NCBI GenBank assembly: GCA_963383645.1
Contig: OY726561.1
Span: 140,451,441 to 140,515,440 of the forward strand
DNA: 64,000 nucleotides
Source of the DNA: Muscardinus avellanarius
Lineage: Eukaryota > Chordata > Mammalia > Rodentia > Gliridae
Direction of reading: 5' to 3'
This document shows, in pieces, positions 32,770-43,084 of this stretch (within the stretch, counting starts at the first letter, position 1; every line of letters starts with the position of its first letter). A program made the translations under genes and the position numbers. Under the pieces are notes generated by a model that was given only the letters and a program-made list of their open reading frames with translations, had not been told where the DNA came from and did no database searches.

Positions 32770-33148
32770 CCCCTGAAGAGACCATGTATTACTGTTCAGA
32801 GTTGATGTGATTAACTCATGAGGGTTGCAATCTTATCAGTGGATAAATCCACTGTAATAAATGTACAGGTGGTGACCTGGGCAGGTGGGTGTGGCTGGAG
32901 AAGGTGGCCCTGAGGATGTGGCCTTAGGGCGTGCGCTTCTGTCTTTGAATGCCCTTGCTGGCTCCTGGCCAGCCTCCATGATGTAAGGCAAAGCCTGGCT
33001 CCCGCCCTCTCTGCTTGCTGACACTGGGCCTTGAGCGCCACTGACCCAGCCTGTTTGGAGATTTAGACTTAAATCTCCAAAACACTGTGAGCAAATAAAT
33101 CTCCTTCCTCTAAGTTGTGTGATCGTTTGCTTTGGATTACAGCACTGA
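32770..33148 (+). mobile_element. ERVL-MaLR-like LTR, inserted in old L1
   Basis: tgtgattaactcatgagggt, atcttatcagtggataaatc, aaataaatctccttcctcta and agttgtgtg are landmarks of this LTR class, including the polyadenylation-signal end. Flanked on both sides by L1 ORF2. Confidence 0.55.
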
Positions 33149-33354
33149 ACATGTTGACCAAGACACCGTATGAACGCAAAGAGATTGAACGATACACTTT
33201 TGAATGATAAATAGAGATAAAGCAATTCAAGAAACAAATTTTAAAATTCTTAATATCAAACAATAAAGGAGATACAACATACCAGAATCTCTGAGACAGT
33301 AAAGGCAGTACTTAAAAAAAAGGCAACATGTAGTTCTGAGTGGCTACATTTTAA

Positions 33355-33562
33355 AATCATGCAGTGGCACACAGCTGTCATTCTAGTACTTGGGAAGCTG
33401 AGACAGGGGGATCACAGGTGCATGGCAGCCTCAGCAACTCAGTGAGGCCCTTTGAAGCTTAGTAAGACCCTGTTTCAGTTGTTTTTAAGTAGCTCTGGGG
33501 GTATAGCTCAAAGGCAGAATGCCTCTATGTTCAATCCCTGGTACCAAAAAAAAAAAAAAAAA
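33355..33562 (+). mobile_element. B1-dID SINE, diverged
   Basis: catgcagtggcacacagctg, ggtatagctcaaaggcagaa; A18 tail. Nested in L1 ORF2. Confidence 0.82.
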
Positions 33563-35337
33563 ATTCAGATCCCAAATGAATAGCCTAATGAGGCCCTACA
33601 AAAATAGGAACAAACCAACTGTGAAGCCAGTAAAAGAAAGAAAATAAAGTTAGAGCCAAAATTGCTGAAATCAAAAAATACGAAGTATCAATGAACAAAA
33701 ATGTCTTTAAATAAATATAACTGATAAACCCTTAGCCAAAATAACTAGACAACTCAAATTAATGAACTAGAGATGAAAAAGAGATATGACCACAGACATC
33801 ACAAAACTCCAAAGAACAACTAGAAACTATTGTGAGAACTTACATTACAATGAATGTGAAAATCAAGAAGAAATGGATACATTTCTTCCAAGAAAATACA
33901 AAAACTAAATGGACCAGGAACAAGCAATGAGACTGAGGCCGTAATAAAGAAAAGCCTAGGACCAGATGGATTCCATCTGAATTCTAACAGATTGTTGATA
34001 AACATTGCCGATACTCATCAAATTGCTACATTTAATAGAAACAGGGCAACAGTCCCAAAATCATTTTATGAAGCTGTATTACCCTGGCACCAAAACCAGA
34101 TAAGGACACATCAGGAAAGAAAATCACAGACAGATTTTTCTGATGAACAGAGATTTTTTAAAAACTGTAAAAAAAAAAAGCCCTTAGCAATTCACATTCA
34201 AATACACATCAATGTGACTGTACATCATGAAGATGGCTTCATTCTAGGGGTGCAAGGTTGGCTCAACACACAAATCATAGAACTAATGAGCACGTGAATA
34301 ATACTAGAGACAAATCACATAATCACCTCAGCAGATGCAGGGCAACCATTCACCAAAATCCAACACCCATTCACGTTTAAAGCACGACGAGATTAGGGGT
34401 AAAAGGAACTTACATCAACATCAGAAAGGTAATGTGCAACAAATACAAAGCCAATATCGTAATAAATGGGGGGAAACTGAAACCATTTCCTTTAGGAAAA
34501 AACGTGTGTACACATTCATCATTACTCAATATAGTAGTTGAAATCGTAGCCACAGCTTTTAGGCAAAAGAAACTAAATAAATACAGGCACAAAAGAAATC
34601 CAATTATCTCTGTTTACAAATATTACTCTATACTTAGAAGACTCAAAATAATCTACCAGAAGACTTCTGATAAACTCAGCAAACTACCAGGATACAAAAT
34701 CAACACACATAAGTCAACAGCTTTTCCTTGCGCCAATAATAAAATCCCCCCAAAAAGAAATCCAAGACACAATTCCATTCACAACAGCTTCAAAATAATT
34801 AAATACTTATGAATAATTCTAACCAAGGAAGTAAAGGACTTACTTCTACAATGAAAATTATAGAACATTAAAGAAAAAATTGAAAAATAACTTGGAAGAT
34901 GAAAAGATCTCCCATGTTCTTAGACAGGCAGAACAGCATCAAGATGGCACACCACCAAAAGTGAATGCTATACTCAATGCAATGCCTCTCAAAATGCCAA
35001 TGTCATTGGTCACAGAGCTGGAAGAACAGTCCCAAAACTCATGTGGAAGGACAAAAGGTCTAACATAACCAAGGCCATCCTGAGCTGGAGGTAAGGATGG
35101 AGGCATCATAAGACTAATTTCACATTGTGCTACAGAACTACATTAATGAAAAACAGCACGGTGCTGACACAAAGACAGACGCCGGACCAATGGAAAAGAA
35201 GAGAAGATGCACAGACAAATCTTCACGCTGTCACCAGTTGACGTTTGACAAAGGGGCCAAAATTATCTGCTGGAGAGAAGACAGACTTCTCAAGAAACGG
35301 TCCGGGGGAAACGGATATCCATACAGAACAGAAGGAA

Positions 35338-35354
35338 TTAGATCCCAAACTGGA
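35338..35354 (+). repeat. 5' target-site duplication of the HAL1-like element
   Basis: ttagatcccaaactgga, identical to 38,117-38,133. Both copies lie in old L1 ORF2 sequence, which reads on across the insert. Confidence 0.95.
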
Positions 35355-36134
35355 CTTCCGGTAAGATGGCGACCGAGAAAAGCGGGGCTTAAGAGCCCCG
35401 CTAACAACAAATCTCCATTACCACAAAATCAGCGCCTTTCATAGCCAGAAAACACCATCACTAGAGGAAAAAAAAAAATCACCAGGCTCCAGAAGGAAAG
35501 CGGACTGAGAACAGAGCCACAGAGGGGATCCTCAAGCCCGAGGACGCGGCAGCAGCGCCATACTGCTGGCGGCACCGGCGAATTCACAGGACGGCTACAG
35601 CAAGCCGAGGTGAGCCACTGCGGAACAGCCAGGTGGGATTTCTCCGCGCAGAGATCACCTAAAGCTCCATTGTCCGAGCTCAGCACACGCTGCAGGGATT
35701 CAGAGTGGAAATCAAAACCAAGAAGAAAAACTACAGCCCCACAGCTGAGGGCGTAGCAGCGAGTGGCGCCATATTGCCACCGGCGGCAGCAGCAGCGAAT
35801 TCATCGAATTCAGTACAGCTACATCTGCGTACTCAAGAACAGTGAGTCAAATTGCGGGCCACAGAGGAGAAATCCCAGTACTGTACTCCCTGGGACTTGA
35901 CCCAGTGGGAGAGGGGCGGTGGCAGAGATGTCACACCATAGGAGAACGTGCAACCTGGCACCCCCCACAGTCTACAGCAGCCTCTATCGACTCTCTGGGT
36001 CGGAGACTCTGTGATATAACCCAGTAAAGGAGTAGTGGGGTCTGAGATACTACAGACTCGAGATCCAGAACACCTTAAGTGAAGTCATAGTGACCCAAGG
36101 GAAGAACCCAGAGAAGGCACAAACTTCCAAAATC
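35355..36134 (+). promoter_or_regulatory. 5' UTR and internal promoter region of the HAL1-like element
   Basis: CpG-rich leader. The YY1-like core aagatggc sits near the 5' end, as in active human L1. Two related blocks, one around 35,550-35,600 (ggcagcagcgccatactgc, then ggcgaattcacag) and one around 35,765-35,820 (gtggcgccatattgccacc, then gcgaattcatcg), look like diverged repeats of one unit. Promoter function is inferred from position. Confidence 0.55.
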
Positions 36135-37052
36135 ATGGGAAAGAGGAATAATACTGGAGCAATGAATGCACACAACCCCACAACATCAGAACCCGATAAA
36201 ACTGAAAATCAGAGATTTCTAGAAGATCAAATCAGGAAAATAACTGTAGAAATAATAGAGGTGCTTCAAAAAGAACTCAGAGAGAGCCAAAAAGAGATAA
36301 AGGATGCAATTAATGAAGTAAAGGCCTCAATTCAAAGCACAAACAACCGATTAGAACACATGGAGAACAGAATCTCGCTCTTAGAAGATGATCATTCCAA
36401 AAATGAACGCATAGTTTCTAATCTAGAAAAAAATATCCGACAGCAGGAATCTGATATTGAAGAAATATGGGCCCATTTTAAGAGAGCTAACCTAAGAATA
36501 ATTGGAATAGAGGAGGGAAAAGAAAGTGAAACCAAAGGGATCAACAATCTCTTCAAGGAAGTAATAGCAGAAAATTTTCCAGACATAGAGCAAGAGGTCG
36601 ATACACAGATCCAGGAAACTTATAGAACTCCCTTTAGACAGGATCGGAGAAGAGGATCCCCACACCACATAATTGTCAAAATGACCAATGTGGAAGCCAA
36701 GCAGAGAATCTTAAAGGCAACAAAAGTAAAGGGCCAAGTGACATTCAGAGGCAAACTGATTAGAATCACTCCAGACTTCCCAAACCAAGTTATGAGAGCC
36801 AGAAGGGCTTGGAGTAACATATTCCAAACTCTGAAAGAAAACAACTTCCAGCCAAAAATTTCCTACCCAGCAAAACTTTCTATCAAATTAGATGGAGAAA
36901 TAAGAAGCTTCCATGACAAACAGAAACTGAAGGAATTTATGTCTTCAAAACCAGCGCTAGAGAAAATACTCAAAAAGATTAACTACAAAGAAGAAATAGG
37001 TAACACACACCAGAACCAGAGAAACAAGATTTTCCATCCAACAGACAACTAA
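36135..37052 (+). CDS. L1 ORF1 protein (ORF1p), intact, 305 codons
   Basis: L1-family nucleic-acid chaperone that trimerises and coats L1 RNA in cytoplasmic RNPs. I chose the ATG at 36,135 (MGKRNNTG...); the frame is open upstream to a GTG at 36,090. Visible in order: a basic N-terminus; a heptad-rich coiled coil from about residue 20 to 115 (e.g. NNRLEHMENRISLLEDDHSK); an RRM with KRANLRIIGIEEG and HHIIVKM; and a C-terminal domain with VTFRGKLIRITPDFP, ARRAWSNIF and YPAKLSIKLDGEIRSF. Length is normal for rodent ORF1p, and there are no stops or frameshifts. No ORF2 follows, so any mobility would need ORF2p from another L1. It is a mobile-element gene, not a host gene. Confidence 0.93.
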   Translation: MGKRNNTGAMNAHNPTTSEPDKTENQRFLEDQIRKITVEIIEVLQKELRESQKEIKDAINEVKASIQSTNNRLEHMENRISLLEDDHSKNERIVSNLEKNIRQQESDIEEIWAHFKRANLRIIGIEEGKESETKGINNLFKEVIAENFPDIEQEVDTQIQETYRTPFRQDRRRGSPHHIIVKMTNVEAKQRILKATKVKGQVTFRGKLIRITPDFPNQVMRARRAWSNIFQTLKENNFQPKISYPAKLSIKLDGEIRSFHDKQKLKEFMSSKPALEKILKKINYKEEIGNTHQNQRNKIFHPTDN

Positions 37053-37064
37053 GATTGGTTATCT

Positions 37065-37760
37065 GTGGAGATTCATTATTTATGTTAGTCTGTTACCTAT
37101 CTCTAAAGGGTATTGTTTGCCTTTATTGTTGTTAATTTTTAGGATTTCTAGTTGGAATATTAATATACCTTCAGATATAGCATTTGGAAATATTTTATCC
37201 CATTCTATTAGCAACTGTTAACTCTGTTTACATTGTCTTTGGATATACAATATTTTTTTTTATTTTTTAGGGAGTTTGTATATACTCTTCTGTAGCCTGT
37301 GCCATTGAAATCATAACCAAGAAATCACTGCCAATTTCAATGTTGTGAGGTTTTATGACCCAGATTTTCTCCTAAAAGTTTATAGTCTTAAGATTTATAT
37401 TTAGGTCTTTTCTCTATTTTGAGTTAATATTTGTATATGGGATTAGGTAAAGGTCCAATTTTATTCTTTTCCATGTAATTATTATTTTTCAACAATATTT
37501 AGTTAAAAGATTATTATTTCCACCACCAAATGTTCGAGGAAACCTTGTCAAAAATAACTTGACAATATAGGGAAGAATTTAGCTCTAGGCTTTTATTTAA
37601 CTCCAATGGTTTATATATCTGCCTTTAGAATAGTACTACACTGTTTCAATTATTGTAGCTTTATATGGTTTGAAATCAGAAAATATATATCTTCTAGCTT
37701 TGTTCTTTTTCAAGATTGTTTTGGGTACCTAGAGTCCATATTCCATATTAGGATAGATTT
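37065..37760 (-). mobile_element. Inverted, diverged L1 ORF2/3' fragment inside the HAL1-like element
   Basis: On the plus strand this reads as antisense L1, e.g. tctgtagcctgtgccattga, gggattaggtaaaggtccaa and ttattgtagctttatatggt. It is clearly more diverged than the ORF1 that precedes it, so it is older than the insertion carrying it. The left boundary between the ORF1 stop and about 37,180 is uncertain. Confidence 0.75.
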
Positions 37761-38116
37761 TTTTTCTGAAAAATAAATATATAAATATATGATAGTTTCA
37801 CCTAAAAAATAGAAAAAAAATATTCTCTGGTAAGAAAGAAAGCAAAAAGAAATATTGAAATGTTATCTTTAAGTCATCAAAAGCTTGGTATCAGACAACT
37901 GAAACTGTTATGTGAGATTATCATTTTTAATTTTGGATAAATTGCTTTAATACTAGATGTCAACCACTAAGCTAAGCATGAGAGGGAGGGATAGGGAGAG
38001 AATGGAGTGGGGATCGGGTGGGGGCTGACTGGGCATTGTGTGCATGTATGTCTACAAAAGTATGTATCCCACTATGATGTATGAATACAGTGCACCAATA
38101 AAATAAATAAATAAAT

Positions 38117-38133
38117 TTAGATCCCAAACTGGA
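38117..38133 (+). repeat. 3' target-site duplication of the HAL1-like element
   Basis: Exact copy of ttagatcccaaactgga following the (ataa)n tail. Confidence 0.95.
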
Positions 38134-39005
38134 ACAACAAACAAGAGTCAACCCAGTCAAGTCAAATATCTAGAAATTAGACTCGAAATAGTGCAGTTAC
38201 TAGAATAAAACATAAGACTAACTCCAGAACAGACAGGCACTGGTAAAGACTTCCTCTAGAAGACCAGCAAAGCTCAGGAAATAAAACTGAAAGTCAACTA
38301 ACAGAATATCATCTAATTAAAAAGCTTCTACACAGAAAACAATCGGGAGTCTAGGAAAGGCCTTACAGAATGAGAGGAACTCTCTGCTAGCTCCTCCTTG
38401 ATAGAGGATTAATACCTCGAATATACAAAGAAATCTAAAAACTTAACACTAAAAATAAAATGACCCAATAAAAAATGGGCAAACTGTATACATATTTCTT
38501 AAAAGAAATACAAATGGCAAGCAAGCCGGGCATGGTGGCGCACTCTTGTAATCCCAGTACTTCAGAGGCTGAGACAGGAGGATCGCAGGTTCGTGGCCAG
38601 CCTCGGCTACTTAGTGAGCCCCTCCACAAAACTTAGTGAGACCCTGTCTCAAAATAAAGAATAAAAAATCAGGCTGGGGGTTTGTGTAGTTCAGAGGTAG
38701 AAAGCCCCTGGGTTCAATCCCCAGCACCACAAAAAAAAAAAAAAGAAAGAAATACAAATATCATACTGAACCTCACCAATAAAAGCATATTTTTAAAAGA
38801 AGACAATCCTGAAATTGTGACAACATGGATGAACCTTGAGGACATTACACTAATTGAAATAAGCCAATCGTAGGCAAATATGAGTCTACTCATTTGAGGG
38901 GCCTAAAATGTCAAGTTCATAGGCTGAAACAGTAGAATGATGATAGTTACCAGTGATTGGAGAAAGGGAGGCACGGGGATTAACTAACCAAAGGCGGTTT
39001 ATGGC
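38134..39005 (+). mobile_element. Old L1, continuation (ORF2 end and 3' UTR)
   Basis: Continues the ORF2 interrupted at 35,337: gtgcagttactagaataaaa, aaagaagacaatcctgaaat and tgatagttaccagtgattgg, the usual L1 ending. Interrupted by the SINE at 38,516-38,745. Confidence 0.85.
38516..38745 (+). mobile_element. B1-dID SINE with 14-bp target duplication
   Basis: agccgggcatggtggcgcac start; ID half ccctgggttcaatccccagc. Flanked by aaagaaatacaaat at 38,502-38,515 and 38,746-38,759. Confidence 0.93.
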
Positions 39006-39040
39006 GTAGAAATCTTCTAGACACGTAAAATCCTTACGAC

Positions 39041-39150
39041 AGCCGGAGGCAGTAGCATATATCGTGATTCCATTACTTGGGAGGCTGAGACAAGCAGGTA
39101 TGTCAGGTTCCAGGCAAATTCATAGTAATTTAGTGAGACCCTGTTTCAGA
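39041..39150 (+). mobile_element. B1-type half SINE, degenerate
   Basis: agccggaggcagtagcatat, acttgggaggctgagacaag and gagaccctgtttcagaaaat. Confidence 0.65.
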
Positions 39151-39154
39151 AAAT

Positions 39155-39448
39155 AAGAGTCAAGGGTACGGGCATATATCTCTAATCCTGGGACTTGGGA
39201 AATTGAGTCAGGAAGATCACGGGTTTGAGGCCAGTCTCAGCAGCAGTGAGACACTCGTCGGCCTGGTGTGCACCCTGGGGTCTGAGTACATGGGGGCTAA
39301 GCTGGAGTATCACGCACAGCCTCGACAGCATCCGAGACTCCAGACAACCTAGCAAGACCCTATTCCAGAACAAAGACTAAGAAGCGCCAGGGGTGTAACT
39401 CAGAGGCAGAATGCCCCTGGATCCAATCCCAGTACCTCAAAAAGAAAA
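39155..39448 (+). mobile_element. B1-dID SINE, degenerate, with internal duplication
   Basis: gggcatatatctctaatcct, a repeated B1-like central part (39,205-39,360), then aggggtgtaactcagaggca and ccaatcccagtacctc. Longer than usual, so two elements may have merged. Confidence 0.6.
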
Positions 39449-39569
39449 AGTAGAGTTCATTTTAAAAGTATTCTTACCACAATAAAAGAAAAACAAATAG
39501 AAGAAACCCAAGACTTAAGGAAGTTTAATAAATGTTAAAATTCCTTCCTTAAAATGAATGGTTCCCAAT

Positions 39570-39895
39570 GCCAAGAAAATGAGTGTGGCCTACCAGGCCC
39601 CCATGACCCATCCCTTCTTCTTAGGCTTCTGTCTTCTAGCCTAATTTCAGTAATTTCTAAAACTCACATTCTATCTGGTCGAGACTTGAGCAGGCGACTG
39701 CCTAAGGCCCGGTACTTTTTCATACCTTCGTGTCCTTGCAAGTGGTGTTACGTCTTCCACACATCCCCTCTCCCTCCACGCCTTCATCCTCACCCCAATC
39801 TTCTAAAAACTTCGATTCCTTTTTCAAGCCCCAACTCATACATGTATTTGTCTCTGAAACATTTCCTGACCTGCTGTAACCAAGTTAATTATATC
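39570..39895 (-). mobile_element. L2 LINE 3' fragment, inverted
   Basis: The plus strand has catgacccatcccttcttct, tttttcaagccccaactcat and tctgaaacatttcctgacct, matching the antisense of the L2 3' end. Confidence 0.55.
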
Positions 39896-39899
39896 ATTC

Positions 39900-41339
39900 A
39901 TTAGTCAACAATTCAATAAATCAAAACTGATCATTTCTACACAACTGGCAAGATGCCAAGTGTATCTTCAAAACTGGGGATCCAGGCAGACCGACTGCTG
40001 CCCTTTCAGAGCTCGGTTCCGTTGAGTGGAAACCTAAGTAGCCCTTACAAAACGTCTCGCGTGCTCTCCTAACGTGCACGCAAGGTGCAGTGGGTACAGA
40101 GCGGAGGAGTCAGACCTGATTCCGGGCCACAGAAGCTTCTGGAGGAAACAAGCTGGACACTAAGTTACAGAAGGAATAAGACAAAAGCGGATCAAAGATA
40201 CAAAATGTTCTTTAGAATATCATGAGCAAAGAGGCAAGGGACAGTCCTAAGAGTCTTAGAAACTGAAAGTTGTTTAATAGTTTAGACGACACATTTGGAG
40301 AGAGTTGAAAAGAAATAGAATCATAAACAAGATTCAAATCTCCAAGACCCAGATGCTAGAAAAAATCTGCCACATTTTAAACACCTCTAAGGTTCTAAAT
40401 TACAGACTAATAGCTTGGTGACAAAGAGTGACACCGGAGAGGTAAGTGGAGTCAGAGGTCAACAGAGATTTTAAAACATTTGAGGAAGTTTGGTCACGAG
40501 AAGAAAAGAGAAGAAGGGTTTTAAGCAAGGAACTGCCAAAGAATGGGTTTGTTTTCAGTAAAATCACTTGGGAAGTTATAGTACAGAGAAGAGGACAGAA
40601 GAAGAGCAAATCGGAAGGCAGGGAGATGCAAACAACGCCCCAGCAATCCGGAGAGGGGCACGGGGCTCTACACTGAGCTCGAGAAATATTTAGAATCGGG
40701 ACGACATAATGACTGGCTGACTGTGAGCAGGCCAAATTCTACCTTCATCTGGCAAAATCACGCTAAAATAAGAAGGCATTAAAGGATACCAGAAGATCGT
40801 GAGCTCCGTCCCAACAGGGAAAGCGCCTGCGGACGTCCAAACCCATAGAAGCAACGGGCGGTGACACCTGCAACCGTGGCTCAGGACACACGCTCGAAGC
40901 AAAAAGTCAATGTACCAGACAGCAGCACTTCTTTGTGCCGTAGCTGAAACACACTGGAATGACTGTGCTTCCCACACTCAACGTGCCTCTGAATCCCTTA
41001 ATTAAACAGGAACCCAATCTTTCTACGTAACAATAAGTACTCAATAAGTCTTTAATAAATTGAAAAATGATTTCTTTCTACATGAACTAACTCTAAGCTT
41101 CGTAACTCCAATCTCTTCTTCCCGTTACTCATACTACAAGCTAACTTCACTAACACAAGACATTTACTTCCTGACTTTAGTCGTTTCCCTTTATACACAA
41201 AAGCAGGTCCTAAAGCTTAACCCTCAGAGTTAAGAATCCTACCGTTCTTATCCCAGGGCATCCATCCACCCGGAAGAAAATGAAGTCCTACAGAAGACAC
41301 AGAGCCACACGGTCTCAGGTAAGTCCTTTTCCTAAAATG
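39900..41339. other. Unassigned intronic stretch
   Basis: Probably contains an ancient mammalian repeat at 39,900-40,100 (ggggatccaggcagacc region) but is otherwise single-copy-looking. No exon recognised. Confidence 0.4.
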
Positions 41340-41510
41340 CTGCTGAGGTGCTTTATGCTTTACTCAAATTAACCCACTCAATCCTCACAAGAATTCTATG
41401 AAGGAGGCACTATTATCATCCCTGTTTTGCAGATAAAGAAAATTAACTAAGAGCCTCTCCTAGAACAAGGTAGAAAGTGGAAGCAGAAGCAGAAACTTAA
41501 CCTAATCTCA
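41340..41510 (-). mobile_element. MIR SINE, inverted
   Basis: acccactcaatcctcacaag, ggcactattatcatccctgt and tttgcagataaagaaaatta are the antisense MIR core and tail. Confidence 0.8.
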
Positions 41511-41580
41511 CCTAGATTTTTAAGATAATTTATTCACAAGCCCAGCTTTATTAAAACTATTCTTAGGAAGAAAACAGAGT

Positions 41581-41652
41581 ATTATATATATAATTATATA
41601 TAAATTATAAATATATAATATATAATTTTATATATATAACAAGCTATATATA
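41581..41652. repeat. AT-rich palindromic tract
   Basis: About 70 bp almost purely A/T (tatatataattatatataaa and its near mirror), able to extrude a cruciform. Confidence 0.8.
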
Positions 41653-41894
41653 ATTTATTTCCATCTCCTCAGCTTCCATATATAACAATTTTCCTAATAT
41701 AGCTCTTCCTGAGAGCAGGCCTGAAGCTGAGGACTGTTCTGCCTGCCCTTCTCGTCTCCTTTATACAATAATCCTGCTTCATCCACCCTAAAACTAATCA
41801 CAGTATACTGTCCTGAAGTGTAGAGAAGTTCCCTATGAGGGCACCAAAAGGAAGTTCTAAAGCACTTAAACAACAGAGGTGCTTCTGCTTTATG

Positions 41895-41932
41895 GAGAGG
41901 GAGGGAGGGAGGAAGGGAGGGAGGGAGGGGTA
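41895..41932 (+). repeat. (GGGA)n purine repeat
   Basis: ggagggagggaggaagggag followed by ggagggagg, on the tail side of the next inverted SINE. Confidence 0.9.
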
Positions 41933-41935
41933 GAG

Positions 41936-42122
41936 GTAGGAGGTTACTCGGAGTCTCGGAATTGAACACAGGAGTGTTCTACCTCTAAGCTATTCTTTGG
42001 CCCTCCTTTTTATTTTTTCTTTTGAAGCAGAGTCTTGATGAGTTGCTGGAAGGCTAAGTTGCTGAGGTTGGCCTCAAACCTGCGACCTCCTGTCTCCACT
42101 TCCCACTACAGGTTTATGTCGA
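41936..42122 (-). mobile_element. B1-dID SINE, degenerate
   Basis: gttctacctctaagctattc, gaagcagagtcttgatgagt and aacctgcgacctcctgtctc; the end is eroded. Confidence 0.7.
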
Positions 42123-42275
42123 GGTGCTATACGTATTTTTTATTAGTGGCAAACATAGCATGTTTTACTCCTAGACAATTATGAAACACTCCAACCCAGA
42201 ACAGAATTATTTTTCTTATCAAATATATGTGAAACATCTTCTAAGATCATGTTAGGTTACAAAGTACTTCAGTCA

Positions 42276-42320
42276 TTTTTTTTTTTTTTTTTTTTTTTGG
42301 TGGTACGAGGGAATGAACCT
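42276..42320 (-). mobile_element. SINE tail and ID stub
   Basis: T22, then ggtggtacgagggaatgaac; the rest is missing where L1 text begins. Confidence 0.6.
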
Positions 42321-43080
42321 AAAAAACTTAACCACCAGAATAAAAAATAGCCCAATAAACAAAAGGGCAAAAAGGACAGATACTTACGAAAAAAAGCAAT
42401 GCAAGTGGCCAACAACCATGAGGAAATGTTCAACATCTCCAGGGCCAGTAAAGTGCAAACAAGAACTGCAGTCTCCACCGCACTCCAGAGAGAGCGGGTG
42501 TCGCCATGAATACAAACGGTCAGCGTGCTGGAGAGCGTGGAGGACGCCACGTTTACACACCGCGTGTGGGGCTGCAGGCCAGTCGGCCACTAAGGGAAGC
42601 ACCGAGGGCTCCTCCCAAGGCCAGGCACAGAGCCGCCGCACAACAGAGGCCCTGCCCTCAGCGCGGACCCAGAGAATCACGCCAGCGCACTCTAGGCATG
42701 CGTGCGGACCCAGGGCACGGCAGCACAGTGCCCAGGCGTCGGGTGTCCATCGCAGCACGCACACACCTGGAAGTTTTACTCAGCCATAAAGAAGAGGAAA
42801 GCCTGTCATCTGCAGGAAAAAGGAGCGGACTAGAGCGCATCGCGCTGGGACCCGCCAGACGAAAAAGAAAAGGCCCCGCGTTTTCTCCTCTGTGTGAAAA
42901 CTAGAGAGAAAAGAAAAGGGACCACATGGACTTAGGAGACCAGTGGAGCAGCCGGGGCTGGGGAGGGAGGCGGGAGGGGGAGGGAAGGCAGCAGGCCGAC
43001 CAAGGTGGTGTGCGTGAACCAATGTGCCGCTGTGAGGCCGGCATGCCTGCATGTACATCTACAATGCACCCGTCCACAAA
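42310..43080 (+). mobile_element. L1 ORF2 end and 3' UTR, strongly G/C-shifted
   Basis: Starts cttaaccaccagaataaaaa and runs through the caacaaccatgaggaaatgt, ctccagagagagcggg and ttactcagccataaagaaga landmarks to a G-rich 3' UTR and ctacaatgcacccgtccac. Many consensus A/T bases are G/C and many CpGs are present. Confidence 0.8.
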
Positions 43081-43084
43081 CTGC

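Larger units (their letters stand above)
29700..35337 (+). mobile_element. Old near-complete L1, 5' part (leader, ORF1 remnant, ORF2 first two thirds)
   Basis: A probable leader lies before 30,880. ORF1 remnants (31,400-31,890) include tttccaaaccttgggaatga, ccaagactgttatatccagc and aaagctatccttcagaataa. ORF2 follows from about 31,950 (ttgtttgcaagaaactcgcc) through 33,590-35,337 (aaaaagagatatgaccacag, ccatgttcttagacaggcag). Frames are broken everywhere. Later insertions are the telomeric tract, an LTR at 32,770, a SINE at 33,355 and the HAL1-like element at 35,355. The leader assignment is the weakest part. Confidence 0.8.
35355..38116 (+). mobile_element. HAL1-like non-autonomous L1 (5' UTR + ORF1 + inverted L1 piece + L1 3' end)
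   Basis: A 2.76-kb insert flanked by 17-bp duplications. It starts cttccggtaagatggcgacc, an L1-type 5' end with a YY1-like aagatggc. It has a ~780-bp GC-rich 5' UTR, an uninterrupted ORF1 and no ORF2. From about 37,180 to 37,745 it carries a diverged L1 ORF2 segment in reverse orientation. It closes with a G-rich tract, gtgcaccaataaaa and (ataa)n. HAL1 elements are known L1 relatives that keep ORF1 and lack ORF2. The full 5' end and open ORF1 point to a recent insertion. Twin priming does not explain an inversion downstream of an intact 5' end, so the template was probably already chimeric. Antisense to DOCK3. Confidence 0.87.

Noticed and set aside
36090..36134. GTG at 36,090 as start of the L1 ORF1 protein
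   Set aside because: Mammalian ORF1p starts at ATG. The ATG at 36,135 gives a normal N-terminus.
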